Notes: generated from the sequence alone by a model not told the origin. Counted from the stretch's first letter, positions 33,711-45,544 are shown. The stretch: DNA of 64,000 nt from Perognathus longimembris pacificus (GCF_023159225.1 NC_063168.1:53919398-53983397), one strand, 5' to 3'. Program-made: numbers and translations.

Positions 33711-33907
33711 AAAAAGCTGGACACAGTGGTACACAGCTAGCTTCTTGGAAGGCAGAGGTTAGGAGGGTTGAGGTTCAAAAAGGCAAAGAGTGGCAGACCC
33801 CATCTAAAAACCAAACTAAAAGCTAGAGGGTAGAAACACGGCTTAGGCGGTAAAGTGCTTGCCAATCAAATATGATGTCTTGCACTTGATCTCTACTTCT
33901 ACAAAAA
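33711..33907 (+). repeat. B1-ID dimer SINE
   Basis: A B1-like head (agctggacacagtggtacac, ttggaaggcagaggttagga) is followed by an ID-like half (ctagagggtagaaacacggc, taaagtgcttgcc, gatctctact) and an A-run. The young IDL-Geo at 33926 landed by its tail. Confidence 0.65.
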
Positions 33908-33925
33908 AATTCCTCAAAAAAAAAA

Positions 33926-34133
33926 TTTTTTTTTTTTTTTGGCCAGTCCTGGGCCTTGGACTCAGGGCCTGAGCACTGTCCCTGGCTTCTTCCCGCTCAA
34001 GGCTAGCACTCTGCCACTTGAGCCACAGCGCCGCTTCTGGCCGTTTTCTGTATATGTGGTGCTGGGGAATCGAACCTAGGGCCTCGTGTATCCGAGGCAG
34101 GCACTCTTGCCACTAGGCTATATCCCCAGCCCC
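33926..34133 (-). repeat. Young IDL-Geo SINE
   Basis: A full-length minus-strand copy. Apart from T-run lengths it matches the 4070 copy throughout the stretch I compared by eye, which implies very recent amplification. Flanked by ctcaaaa-type repeats. Confidence 0.96.
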
Positions 34134-34345
34134 CCTCAAAATTTTTTTTTGATTTCCTGATTTGGGAAATTTATATCACAACTTCATCTATGAGTTGTCT
34201 ATGAAATGGAATAATAATAGTCCCTAATTTATAAAGTTGTTGAGAAGGTTAAAATAATGCATGCCTTATAACTGGCCCACAGAATGTAAGGACTGTCTGC
34301 TTGCTTTCTTCCTTCCTTCTCTCCCCTCCCTCCCTTCCTTTCTTT

Positions 34346-34545
34346 TCATGCTGGTACTGGGGCTTGAACTCAGGTCCTTGTGCTCTCCCCTCAAAGCTGG
34401 CGCTCTGTCACTTGAACAACAGCTCTAGCTTTTTGCTAGTTAATTGAAGATAAGAGTCTATTGGATTTGTCTGCTTAGGTTGGCTTGGAACCATGTTCCT
34501 CAGATCTCAGCACCCCCTGGATAGGTAGATAGCTGGGCTCGTGTA
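34346..34545 (-). repeat. 7SL-like + Geo-like composite SINE with CCTT tail
   Basis: Antisense atgctggtactggggcttga, gctagttaattgaagataag, cttggaaccatgttcctcag. A cttcctt/ccct tract (34300-34345) lies at its 3' tail. Confidence 0.87.
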
Positions 34546-34969
34546 GAAACTCAAGGCTGATTTAGCAGATGGTTCTTAAGGCCCTGTTAGATGCTGGTTG
34601 TATCAAGACTAATTTCATAAGCTGGACATTGATAAAACCTACAACATAATTTAAGAAGAGGCTAGAAGTGATCAGACAGAAAGCAATCAGGAAAGGAACA
34701 GACTTTTAACTATTTGGCTTTTCCTAAAGGGTTTATTTGGTTTTGTGTCTAATATTTTCAGAATTACAGATGTAATCTTTCCTAGGTTGATTTTTCTCAG
34801 GTTTCCTGGCACATGAGGCGGTACAACCTGGCGCAGGTCTCAGGTGCTTCCCCCTGTTTGGCTCAGGAGTAGACTGGACACAACACACTGAGATTCAGAC
34901 AGAGTTCAGACTCTCAAGACTCCACCCACTACTCTTGGGGCCAATAGCAAACATGGGCTACCTACTCAC

Positions 34970-35161
34970 CTGGCTCCTGGCTCCGGTGGCCCACGGGCTG
35001 TGGTCTGGGGCTGCTGGTAGCAGGGATTACAGATGGGGATGGCTTTGGCAAGGTGGTGTGGGTAGCCTCGATTGCTGAGATGGTCAGAGCCTGTATTGGG
35101 GCGCCTGGCTGTGAGGTTGTCTCTGGAACAAATGGGTTTTCATAGACTTTCGTGGTCTCAC
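34970..35161 (-). CDS. VIT: VIT exon: Thr/Pro/Ser-rich linker
   Basis: This 192-nt exon encodes the low-complexity, probably O-glycosylated linker between the LCCL and VWA domains. On the minus strand it reads GT, 63 codons, G. The protein starts ETTKVYENPFVPETT, continues with a stretch rich in Thr, Pro and Ser (TTLPKPSPSVIPATSSPRPQ) and ends VGHRSQEP. The start and end match vitrin, while the middle has diverged, as expected for a linker. The acceptor is TTTCCTTATAG|GT and the donor G|GTGAGTAGG. Both ends are phase 1, so it can splice directly to exon 21101-21163 (Gly-Phe-Val-Pro). Confidence 0.96.
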
Positions 35162-35340
35162 CTATAAGGAAATGGAATTCCATCAAGGTCTACAAAGTAG
35201 CCTTATAGGCATTTAATAGAACTAGAAATCAAGTAAATGTCTACTGAATTCTCACTGTGAGCAGAGACCCACCTGTACAGTGGAGTATGGTAGCTAGGTA
35301 AAGAGTCTATCTAGAGAAATGATTCTTGCTTAAAGCAATG

Positions 35341-35672
35341 TATGACTAGGTATAATGGCTCACACCTGTATCTCTGCTCCTTAGAGGGTGGGAGGCAGAG
35401 GGATTTCAGTTTGAGGCCACCTGGCCCCACCAAAAAGCTAATGGGACACCCTTCCCAACTCCATCAATAAGGGGCATGTGGTAGTTCACATTTGTGAGCC
35501 CAGGTATGTGGGAGGTTGTAGGTAGGAGGATTGTGATCCGGTCCAGTCCAGACAAAAGCATAAGATCCTACCTGAAAACTAAAGCAGGTAAAGGGCTGGA
35601 GCATAGCTCAAGTGGTAAAGTGCCTTCCTAGTAAGTTGGAAGCTCTGAATTCAAACCCCAGTACTGGGAGAT
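35341..35672 (+). repeat. B1 copy followed by B1-ID dimer SINE
   Basis: Two B1-like heads occur (taatggctcacacctgtatc; ggtagttcacatttgtgagc), then an ID-like half (aaagggctggagcatagctc, aagtggtaaagtgcct, ttcaaaccccagtactggga). Confidence 0.65.
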
Positions 35673-35904
35673 ATAAACATGTATAATCTCAGAACAAAAA
35701 GCTCATCAACAAATCAAAATGTATTTGACAGTTTCAGAATGTCAGCAGAAAAGACAAGGTAGAACATGAGTATTTGCCAAATTTATCTGCCGGGCACCAT
35801 AAGCCATAATTTGTCCCTCCCTCCTTCCTTCTCTCCTTTCTTTTCACATGGTACTTTTGGCTCTCGCTGTGATTAGTCTTAGAGAACACAGCCTAGCTGT
35901 TCTA

Positions 35905-36005
35905 GTTGAGGTTGGTTCATGCCGTTAATGCCTCTGAACCCAAATTGCCTCATCTGTCTAATGGGCAATGGAACAGATACATGGTAAAGATCATCCAAGA
36001 TTCAT
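35905..36005 (+). repeat. MIR fragment
   Basis: aacccaaattgcctcatctg, tctaatgggcaatgg: MIR pattern. Confidence 0.55.
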
Positions 36006-36264
36006 CTAAGCTGTGCTCTCATTCACGTGGGATGACTTTGATTGATTCCCCAATTTTGAACTTTGCTGTAGCAGCTTCCTTGCAAAGTGAATCCGAATGT
36101 ATGAACTCTGTTCACAGAGTATCCCTGAAGGCTTAGGGCAAGGGGAAGGGGCAAGAGGATACCCACTGGGGCCTGGGGGTTTCTAGATGACCTTGGGTCT
36201 GTGCTAGAGGGAGACACGTGCTGCATCCCCAGGTGAGTTGTATCTCAGTCAGTCCTGGAATAGC

Positions 36265-36720
36265 TGCCTGCACATCTCATGACCTGAGAACTAAGTACTG
36301 CCAACACAACATGGTACCTTGAAGCAACAGAAGTTTATAATCTCACAGTTCTAGATGCTGGAAGTCCAAACTCAGAATCACCAGGCCAAATTCAAGGCTT
36401 TGGCAGTGTTGGGCTCCCTCAGGGAGACCCCTCAGGGAGGATGTGAATTTTGCCTCATCCAGTTTCAATGGGCTGCTGGCACTGCTTTTGGCTTTTGGCC
36501 ATCTTTAAGGCCTGGGTTACCTTTCTGCTCTGTCTCCATGGGAACTTTTCATCTACATGTGTGGTATGTGATTTCCTATTCCATCCAGGATGTTTTCTCT
36601 ATCTCAAGATCATTAATTACATTAGCCCTGTTCCCAACTTTCCCAATAAGGAACCATCCACAGGTTCTAGTGATGAAGACATAGGTACTAGAAATGGCGT
36701 ACCTTTTGGAAGAGCATTTT
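36265..36720 (+). repeat. Old interspersed repeat, class uncertain
   Basis: The block gcaacagaagtttataatct, cacagttctagatgctggaa, gtccaaactcag and ttaattacattagccct follow a well-known old mammalian repeat layout. I cannot name the family with certainty. It explains the 109-residue open frame here. Confidence 0.45.
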
Positions 36721-38189
36721 GAGCTACAGTGTCCCTGCTCTAGGTGTGACTCTGCTTAAGCTGATGTCATTTAGGTACACAGAACAAGTAGGCACCGCCC
36801 TCTTTGTGAGACCCATCCTCCTCCTCTTTGACACTGCATAGCATGATACAATGTCCAGCATCGGAGAGAGAGTGTGTGTCAGAGCCATGGTCTTATTGAC
36901 AGACATGTATGGTGGGTGTCCAGATCCAAAGCACAGCACTGGCACCTGCTCATGGGCACACTGGCGCCCCCTGGTGGGAATCCAAGCAATGACTAGGGAT
37001 GGCAAGTCATCAAAGAGTAAGCCTGGACTTGGGTTGGAATTCAGCCATCTTGCCTGGCCCTGCAGGTTGGTGGAGGAAGGAAGCAGATCTCTCAGTAACC
37101 CTGTTGCTGGCTGATAGCTGATCACTACATATCTGGCTGTAGACTCAGCCAGAAAAATTACTAAAGAGCTGGTGGCAGACTCCGGGGTTCAGCCAGTCTT
37201 TGTGCCAACCCCAGGCAAAACTAAGCCCTGATTTATGACATTCCCTTTACTTTACAGGGAGCATGCTTTTGTAACAAATCCTAGGAAGTGCCCGGTTTCT
37301 CCAGAATGTTCCTCTGTTTCATCTTCTGGCAGACATTAACCATGCACACTAGTGGGCCCAGATAAGGTGAGCATTCATCTACCGCAAAGCTACTTAACAA
37401 AATCATTTAGCTGTTTTAGAAAAGAGTATGCACATATTAATTCAGAGAGAAATACTTAAGTGATAGAACTTGCAGATTCTTATTAAGCCACAGTGTATTA
37501 AAAATAAAAGGACTAGCAAATTCTAAACATTTTTGCTACCTGAAACTTAGGAGGCATTGAACATCTGAAATATCTTTTTTCTTCTCAAACGATTGGGCAA
37601 TTCCAACACTCCTGACAAGCCTAGCCTTACCAATTTGCTAACTCAGTTTTGTTAGACGGGAGTTAAATAATCTGAGAACAACTATTGCATTCCTTGTTCC
37701 AGGACCCAGATGTTTTCAAATGAATGGAATATTCTCTGATCTTCCATGGGCTGCTTTCTCTAGTCTCCCTCATAGATTAGAACAGAAATGAAGTTGAAAA
37801 TTGGGGATAAGGGTAAGGACAGAGAATATAATGTCCCTATCCCAATTGCTCTCAGTTCCTAACTGGATATCACACTTTTGATCTGACCCACAGTGAATTC
37901 TTCATGGAAACAGATTCTTCCTGAGCAATTTAAATGAAACCAATGGAAGTTTCTTCTAACAATCTCTGATACATGGAAGTTAGGTCTTCTCAAAGATCCT
38001 CATGGGAAAGCATTTCAAACCTTTTCTTAGGTTCTAAGCATATCATTGTTTTAGATGAGAAAGAAGTTCCCACACTGCCTTCTCAGGGGCAGCGGGGAGC
38101 CTCCGAACTCCCTACTTGAGGTTCTTCATTAGAGTCACAGCAAAGGTGCTAGAAAAGCAAACCCTACTGTACTGCTCATAGCCTCAGGT

Positions 38190-38660
38190 AGGAAATCTTA
38201 TGTTCACTGAACACCTACTACATGCAGGCACTTTGAAGGCTTTTTCCCCCCTCTGGTCATGAGGCTTGAAATCAGGGTCCCTGAGCTTCTTTTCCTCAAA
38301 GTTAGTGCTCTACCAATGAAGCCATAGCTCCATGTCCAGGTTGTTTGTTAATTTATTGGAGATAAATGTCTCAAGGACGTTCCTGCTGAGGCTGGCTTTG
38401 AACCACGATCCACAGATCTCAGTCTCCTGAGTAGCTAGGATAACAGACATAAGCCACTGGCACCTGGCATGAAAGTTGTTGTTGTTGTTTTTTTTTTAAA
38501 TAATATAAGCATACCTATTTAATACTTATCACAATCCCAGAAATCAATCCATGTATCTCAGTTTAGGGGTTAGGAATAATTGTTCCAAAAGGTCAAAACC
38601 CAAGCTCAAGGTCACAAGGAAACAGGTAGCAGAGTCAAGATTTGGATTCATAGGTATTTG
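38190..38660 (+). repeat. MIR split by a SINE
   Basis: The MIR 5' part (cactgaacacctactacatg, caggcactttgaaggc) and 3' part (caagctcaaggtcacaagga, gcagagtcaagatttggatt) flank a minus-strand composite SINE at about 38243-38472, giving the relative age of the two families. Confidence 0.7.
38243..38472 (-). repeat. 7SL-like + Geo-like composite SINE
   Basis: Antisense catgaggcttgaaatcaggg, caaagttagtgctctaccaa, tgaggctggctttgaaccac, gagtagctaggataacagac. Inserted within a MIR. Confidence 0.88.
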
Positions 38661-38966
38661 ATCCAGATACATGCATTTTTGCTTTTTTTCCCCCTGAACA
38701 AAAGTGGAATAGTGTGGGAAGCAAATCTTGAGGGGCTTCAGGATTCTTGAATGCCGTTCTTATTAGACAGTGGTCCAATGTCTCTGGAGACCTTGTTAAA
38801 GCGCCGCCATCTTGCTTGAAAGAGAGCTTGGGTTTGGCCATGGTGGGTTCAGCCTTTTAGGACAAGAGTTTTCTAGGAAGCCAGACTTACAGCTGAAAGC
38901 TTTAGCTTGATTCTCTTCCATGGACTCTTCTCTAGCTATGGTACCAGGACTGTGCCTGCCCAATGG

Positions 38967-38967
38967 T

Positions 38968-39000
<33 letters not shown>
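38967..39000. repeat. (TG)n microsatellite
   Basis: A TG run of about 17 units with one TATG interruption. Confidence 0.9.
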
Positions 39001-39005
<5 letters not shown>

Positions 39006-40914
39006 ACGCATTAACCATTACCTGTTTCTATTTAGCTTGGAGTAGCTGGAAGGCTCTGGGCAAGGACCAGCTGCCAGCCTAATGTCTGCTACTTGCCCAG
39101 GGGAGCCTGGCTTAAATCTCAGGTAATCTTTATCCTCCGTGTGAGCTGCACAAGGCAAATCAAGATGCCTTCTATTTTTCAAGTGAGCTCATTTTCCATG
39201 AAGAGGGTTGTTATGCTTTGGGGGGTCATCTTAACCCGATTTACCTGTCAGAGCACATTCTTGGAGAGACTAAGAATTATTTTAGGCAGGCTTGCCGAAA
39301 CTTGAACAAAGACCATTCCTGCACCTCTGTCTCTTCTGCTTCATTCAATTTCTAAAGGAGTCTAATCACCTCAGGAAGAGTAGCAATGGAGGTGTGTGTG
39401 TGTGGGGGGGCGGGTACTCTCAGGGTTCTCACTGGTGTTTTTTATTTGAATTGGTGACAACTCAACCCATGGCCGTCATAGGAGTTTTAAAGACAGGAGT
39501 TCTTTTATCTTGGCGTTAGAATGCTTTTCAGTGTACCTCAAGGTCTGGCTCAGAGGAGGTTCACAAAATGTGGTTACTCATCGAATGAATGAATGAACGA
39601 TTGGATTTTTCAGATGCTGACAACCAGTGATCTAGTAACAAGAAGCTGCTACTCCTGTAGCAGGTTTTGAGGTGCTTTGGTAAAGGGGACAAGTGATTTC
39701 AGTAATGATTGTATCTTAATTGTAGTTTTTATTGTGCTAATTTATGGATTTAGATAATAGTAATTTTTAAACAAAAGCATCCTGCCCTCAACTCCCCCCC
39801 CCCCTACACACACACTTCTGGATGCTGGTGTTTGGACTCCTAGAGGGCAAGTGGGAGAGGCTGGAGTTAAGCTTTGACCTCATGCTGGAGCACATAGAGA
39901 AGCTCTGGAAAAGATTGCCACTACCTATGAGGTCATAACCAAATGGATTAAAAAAAAATAATCTAAGGCTTTATTTGGCTATAGATTCTCTGACCTTTCT
40001 CCCCCGTCATAGTGAGTCCTGTACAAGGTGGTTAGCCTTGGGTAATTTACTAAACCTCTCTAGGGTCAGCTGTTGTGTCTAAAGAAGGGGCAATCTGGCA
40101 GTTGGTCTTGGAGTGATGGTGGCCTGGCACCTAAGAAAGTGCTCAGAAGATACATATGGTCATGGGAGGCTGCGTGGGACCCTTCCTGCTGTCCAGATTC
40201 AGGCTGGGAGCCGACACCAGAAAGAACCAAGGGTTCTATCTACATGCGGAGAGGAGCCACTGAGCTCGCCATGCATGGGAGAACCCGCAGTCATCAGCTC
40301 CCTTTCTCCCAGGCCAGTGAGAAGAAGGAAAGGACCAGAAAGGAGGGGTCAGGAGCCACACTATGGGAAGGGTCCTGTTCCGTGGTTTCCTTTCCTTCAA
40401 AGTTTCTCCTCCCCAAGACAGAGGAAGGTGCCGGCAAGAGCCGTTCATCAAGACACAAAACCTGAGGAAGAGGGAGGTGACAGAGCCTTCCCAGTTCACG
40501 GTGCCCTGAAGGAGCAGCGATCCCTGAGTTCTGAGAGTCTAGGCATACGCCGCCCCTCAGAGTAAAAAGAAGGGCATGACACATGGTCCATAAATTTGGA
40601 AAGTTGACTTGAGCGAGGTGGGGGGGGGTGTTTCTCTCCCCTCAGCATCTTTGAGAAGAGGGGAGGGGGTGAACAGGAATGGCCCTGGCCAGCTATCCTC
40701 AGCTAAAAGAAGATGTATCTACCTCACAGAGGGGGTGAACGAGAACCCGAGTGGTTGTTATGATCCTATGAACAGGGGCTGCACAGGGGGGTGCTGCATC
40801 CAGATAAAGGATGCTAGGGATGGGAGAAAGGGGTGGGGGGGCCCAGTAAGAGGGAGTTAGGAGAAAAGCAAACCCAGTTATCCACACAATTCCCTCCCTC
40901 AGAAGTCACTGTAT

Positions 40915-41190
40915 GAGCCCGGTGCCGGTAGCTCACCTCTGTAATCCTAGCTACTTAGGAGGTTGAGCCCTGAGGATCATAGTCGAAGCCAGCCCCAGCC
41001 AACAAGTCCAAGAGACGCTTACCTCCAGCGAATCAGCACAAAGTCAGAAGTGAAGGTGTGGCTCAAGTGGTAGAGCCTTGGCCTGGAGTGACAAAAACTG
41101 AGAGCAGGAGGTCTTGAGTTCAAGCCCCAGTATAGCACCACAAAAAAAAAAAGAAAGAAAGAAAGAAAGAAGAAGGAAAAAGAAAAAGAC
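40915..41190 (+). repeat. 7SL-like + Geo-like composite SINE with GAAA tail
   Basis: gagcccggtgccggtagctc, cttaggaggttgagccctga, gtggctcaagtggtagagcc, then poly-A grading into GAAA units (41150-41190). Confidence 0.9.
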
Positions 41191-41524
41191 AAACCACTGC
41201 ATGAGCAGAGGCCACTAGGCTAGAAGAAACGGAGACACGTTTGGAGGAGTCTATTGCTATGTCTCTTCTTGTGTCCACAGCAAAGGAGGACTGGTGATAG
41301 CTCAGAGGCTGGCTTTAAGGCATGACCACCCACTACCAGCTTGTGGGTGGGCAGGGGAACAGCTGCATCTTCACAATTAAACAAACACATCTATATCACA
41401 GCACTAATTAAAAACTCATTGAAGATATAGATGAGGCAGCCAGTAGGGGAAAGAACAATTTAAAAAACCCCAACATTCCCTAGTTGTGTATCAAGGCTCC
41501 TGAAATTGGTATGTGCTGTGCACT

Positions 41525-41790
41525 GATGTTAGCATAGAAAGACCTAGCACAGTGATTCAGTGAGTAGTTTCTGGAGTTAGACTGGGTTTGGCTCGCAGCT
41601 CTGCCACTTCCTAGCTGTTTGGCAAAGGGAAGTTACTCAACTGCTTTGGGCTGTATTTTCCTTGTGCCATACATTAGGGCTAAGAGCACCGCATACAGAT
41701 GGTATCCTAGTGGTGACTAAAGGCAATGATTAGGTAAAGATCTTGAAACAGCACCTGGCACACAGCAAATGCTGTCAAGCTAGCTTCTCT
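41525..41790 (+). repeat. MIR SINE, near full length
   Basis: aggagtctggagttag-type 5' region (tttctggagttagactgggt), ctgccacttcctagctgttt, ggcaaagggaagttactcaa, and the 3' end cagcacctggcacacagcaa are the MIR landmarks in order. Confidence 0.85.
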
Positions 41791-41907
41791 CGCTGTGCTT
41801 AAGCCGTGTTTGTCTTACATTTATCCATGAACACAAGTCTAGCTGAATCTGCTAGCCCAGCAAGTTTCTAGAAGCAAATGCCAATCCTATTAAAAAGCAG
41901 CTTACAA

Positions 41908-42130
41908 GCCAAGTGTGGGTGGTTCCGGCCTATCATCCTGGCTACTCAGGAGGCTGAGATCTAAGGATGGTATCATTAGAAGCCAGCCCAGGCAGGAAAG
42001 TCTGTGAAATTCTTATCTCCAGTGAGCCACCAATCAGCCAGGGGTAGAGCTGTGGCTCAAATGGTCATGTGCTAGCATTGAGTGAAGAAGCCAAGGGAGA
42101 GTCTGAAGCCCCAAGTTCAAGCCCGCAGTG
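41908..42130 (+). repeat. 7SL-like + Geo-like composite SINE
   Basis: agccaagtgtgggtggttcc, ggctactcaggaggctgaga, gagctgtggctcaaatggtc, gccccaagttcaagccc. Confidence 0.87.
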
Positions 42131-42719
42131 AGTCACAGAAGCTTTCTTTGACTACGTGGGAAATCGGTGTACCTCCTAAGACACAATCATGCACAACATA
42201 GTTCTTTACTCAGCACAGATACCAAGAAAGAAACACTTCTTGGCTTGAGGGCTATTGTGGTTCCTATGCAAGCCGGGTCAGCACACTGGACTCAGCCTGG
42301 CTGACTCAGATTAGCTGCTTGCTCTTATCTCAAAAAGCCACACACTGTTCTCCTTGCTTCCCTTCATTGTATGTACCTAAGTCGATCCAGGAACATTTCC
42401 AGACAGAATGTCATGTCATCTTCTAAAGTAACAGTATGAGAAAATTCAGGGTAACTGTCATTATGGAGGAGAATGACAAATATAGAGACAATCTCACATC
42501 GTGAAAACAAAATAAATAAATAAAAATAAAGCCTTCACTCCTCAGCTACGGCTGTCTGAGTGCATTGATTTTTGTGCCATGTTCCTGGCATCCGAGAAAT
42601 GATCAGAATTGGCGGGGCTTGACTGGTTAAGATGTTAATTTCTACACCATCTCCTAAGGCACGGTATTTGGTGTTGATGAACTCTGAAGGTTTAGATTAA
42701 ACCATGCGTGAACACTTGC

Positions 42720-42797
42720 CTGCTTTAGCAGCTGGACTTTTCGATGATGAATATGTAAGAGCCGATGGGTAGGTTACACCCCTTTGGGGTTTACTTT
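42720..42797 (-). CDS. VIT: VIT exon: linker just after LCCL
   Basis: This 78-nt exon reads AA, 25 codons, G on the minus strand. The protein is SKPQRGVTYPSALTYSSSKS followed by PAAKA, matching the vitrin segment after LCCL (SKPKKGVTYPSALTY as recalled). The acceptor is TTTTTGCAG|AA, completing Glu with the previous exon. The 3' end is unusual: phase 1 requires the exon to end GCA G, and the intron then begins GCAAGT, a GC donor that otherwise fits consensus. No GT at the right phase is nearby. This makes the following intron (42719 down to 35162) a GC-AG intron. Confidence 0.95.
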
Positions 42798-43093
42798 CTG
42801 CAAAAAGACAAAAAAAAAAAAAAAGGAAGAAGAAACGAAAGAGAAATTTATTGCTAGGGCTGGAGGTTTTAGATGGTTCTGTACTGATAAGTGGGTTCCT
42901 CCTCCCTAATTTCTCTCTCTTGAGTTCAATAAAATCCCTTTGCTGAGTTGTTGATTACAATAAAAAAGTCAAGTGGCATGTTGTTGTTTTTCTGTATAGA
43001 TTCTGTTTTATTAATATTAGGATGTGAGCAATAAAATCTTTATAACTCAAAGTTGTTTAATATTAGTTAGCTATCCTTTTTATTTATTTATTT

Positions 43094-43327
43094 TTGTGTG
43101 TGTTGGTTGTGGGGCTTGAATCCAGGACCTGGGCATGGCCTCTGAGCTTTTCTTGTCCAAAGCTAGCCCTCTACCACTTGAACTACACCTTTACTTCTGG
43201 CTTTTTGGTGGTTAATTAGAGATAAGAGTCGCATAGACTTCCCTGCTGGACTGGCTTTGAACTGTGATCCTCATATCTCAGCCTTCTGAGTAGCTAGGAT
43301 TACAGGTGTGAGCCACTGCAACCCAGC
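43094..43327 (-). repeat. 7SL-like + Geo-like composite SINE
   Basis: Antisense gtgttggttgtggggcttga, gctagccctctaccacttga, tttttggtggttaattagag, aggattacaggtgtgagcca. Confidence 0.88.
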
Positions 43328-44084
43328 TAAACTGGTTTTCATATAAGTGGCTGGGGATATTTAATTGGAGTGAGTATGAGAACATGGTGTAGCTGCTGTC
43401 AGGTGATGGAGGTCTCACACCCGAGCTGACTGTGGGGAGACCACCTCCCCTTGCTACCACAGACACTGTAGGATCCACTGGAATTTCACCAAGAGTGCCT
43501 ACTTGGAACTAGGCAAATAGGGATCCACCTTGGAAGGAACCATTTAGTGTCACCCAGGGAAGTGTGGTAGGGAAACAGTGAAGGCATATAAGGGAAAGGG
43601 ATCAGGTGATGGGAGCCGGGTGTAGGCAACCAGCCTCCAGCACTGAAATTGTCTTTTGTAGGCAAAAGTCTTCTTCTGATCTTGCGAAAGTGCCTGACAT
43701 TCCACCCTGGAGCTTTGTTCTGCAATTAAACGGAAAGTACCAGTGGAATGCAGCAAGCACCCCAAAGGCAGGTAATTTGCCTGCGTTGGTCCCTGATGAA
43801 TTTCCAGGGCCCCAAGACATGTCTGACATGGAGTCAGGACTCAAGACGTCATTATTCTGCCAAGGAGTATCTTAATGCCTGGGCCTCTGTTAGGAGGCTT
43901 GTCACTTGTTATCTATAGTTATACAGCATGGTGAAATCACTACAGCTCTCAACCTGAAGGAAAACTTGTAGAGAATTGGGAGGGGTGCTGCTGGGAGAGC
44001 TGAGGTGAGCGAATCGGGATAATGCAGGACTGTGGGGTCTCAGGAAGGCCTGGGTCTGGGAATAAGAAAAGTTAGATTTCTCTT

Positions 44085-44215
44085 TCCCTCCCCTCCCTCC
44101 CATTGTCCTTCACTCCCTTTCTTCCTCCCTCCCTCCCTTTCTTCCTCCCTCCCTCCTTTTCTCCCTCCCTCCCTCCCTCTCTCCCTCTCTCCCTCCCTCC
44201 CCTTCCTTCCTTCCT
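44085..44215. repeat. CCCT/CCTT pyrimidine-rich tract at an ID tail
   Basis: A mostly CCCT run with a few interruptions, directly at the 3' tail of the minus-strand ID monomer that follows. Confidence 0.9.
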
Positions 44216-44292
44216 TCTTTCCTGAGGATCAAAGCCACAGCCTTGTATGTGCTAGGTACACACTATAGCACTGAACTACATCTCCAGTCCTG
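44216..44292 (-). repeat. ID-like SINE monomer
   Basis: Antisense gaggatcaaagccacagcct, gctaggtacacactatagca, ctacatctccagtcctg. Confidence 0.75.
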
Positions 44293-45544
44293 TTTTTCCC
44301 TTTTCTGCTTAGTAATCTCCAAGACTATTTTTTTACACTTAGAAATGGGAATTGTGATATGGCCATGACTTACTTCACAAAGTTGTAGGGAAACTATTGG
44401 GGAAAAAAAGCAGGGAAAATGTTTTTGAAATGTTATTGCAAAAACTTGTGAAAATTGATTCTAGTATTACCTATGAATGACACTCAGAGGTGAAATGAGG
44501 CGGCTCTTTGGGCTTTTTGGCAATTGTCAAATCACCTTGGGAACAGAATTCTGGCATTTTCAAGTTCTCTGCCTTGTTTGGGCTTGCTCCAAACAGACCC
44601 TGAGAGGGGCCCCCAACTGTGGACCACATTTTGTCAACAGAAAGTGAAGCAGAGACATGTCTTGCTCTGTTTGCTACTCTCACAACTAAAACCCAATGCT
44701 TCATCTTGTTTCTTTTGAGAAGACAAAGGAGCATCAGCTGGCTTTCTACAACAAAGAACAACTGGACAGCATGAGGGGCTTCCTGGCTGACCTCTCTCAC
44801 ATCCCTGTATTGTCCCCAAATGTTGACCAAACAATGCTCCTTCTCCCTCTCCACTCAACCCTTCCAGCTTCCCAAAGCAAATTAATTAGTGGAGCACAGC
44901 AATTTGTGAAAATGAGAAATAAAACCTAGAGGAAAAGCCACAGCGGCATTTGAATCTTCCAAGGAGAATTCTAACACAAGGCAGTTAAGCTTGTTGGCCA
45001 TGAACCACTGAATAATGGGGTGTTCCTTGGCTGCAGACTTAATGTGCTAGGATGCTTCTGAATGCATCCATTTGAAAGAGGCTTTCTAGCATGGCAGAGG
45101 CAAAAGTGCTTATTATCACTGGCAAAGCACATTTTCTGTGAAATGTCACAAGGTGGAATAAGGAGAGATGGAGCTTGTAAGGTGGAAAAGCTTTTATTTA
45201 GCCAGGAGTTATTTGGTAAAAACCTATGTGGAGATTATATTTCTCTCCATTTCAATATACTTGAACTGTAGACAGTAGCATTTTCCTATAGCTTCTGTTC
45301 TCAATACCTTGGGGCAAGGTCATTACCCACAGCATTGTAGTTGATGTCTTTCAACTTCAGCTAGTCTAATTTGAAACCAGTCTAATTTGAACCTTAAGTG
45401 TGCAGAATTTGGCAGGCAAAGGGAAATGGGAATTACTCAATTTGAAGAGAGGCTTAAAAAAGTTCTACTTTTAGTTTTAGTACAACTGTGGAGTACAGTT
45501 AGTACAACTGGATGGAGGACAGAAGGGCAAGGAGCATTGGATGC

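Larger units (their letters stand above)
21164..34969 (-). other. VIT: VIT linker intron containing two decayed exons
   Basis: This 13.8-kb interval from GTGAGT at 34969 to CTTTCCAG would be removed as one intron if both decayed linker exons are skipped. It carries composite and IDL-Geo SINEs, B1 copies, L1 3' ends and microsatellites. About 24650-26630, 27690-28540, 29500-31220 and 31470-32760 contain no repeat that I recognise, apart from the MIR and decayed exons listed. Confidence 0.85.
35162..42719 (-). other. VIT: VIT GC-AG intron
   Basis: This 7.6-kb intron begins GCAAGT at 42719 and ends TTCCTTATAG. It holds a B1-ID dimer, MIR pieces, an old LTR-like repeat and three composite SINEs. 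About 36730-38190 and 38670-40910 show nothing recognised except a TG tract and weak MIR/L2-like tails near 39530-39600 and 40020-40070. Confidence 0.85.

Noticed and set aside
40073..40565. Two overlapping plus frames of 130 and 150 residues and two minus frames
   Set aside because: Locally GC-rich sequence leaves several frames open at once; none has recognisable domains or fits VIT.
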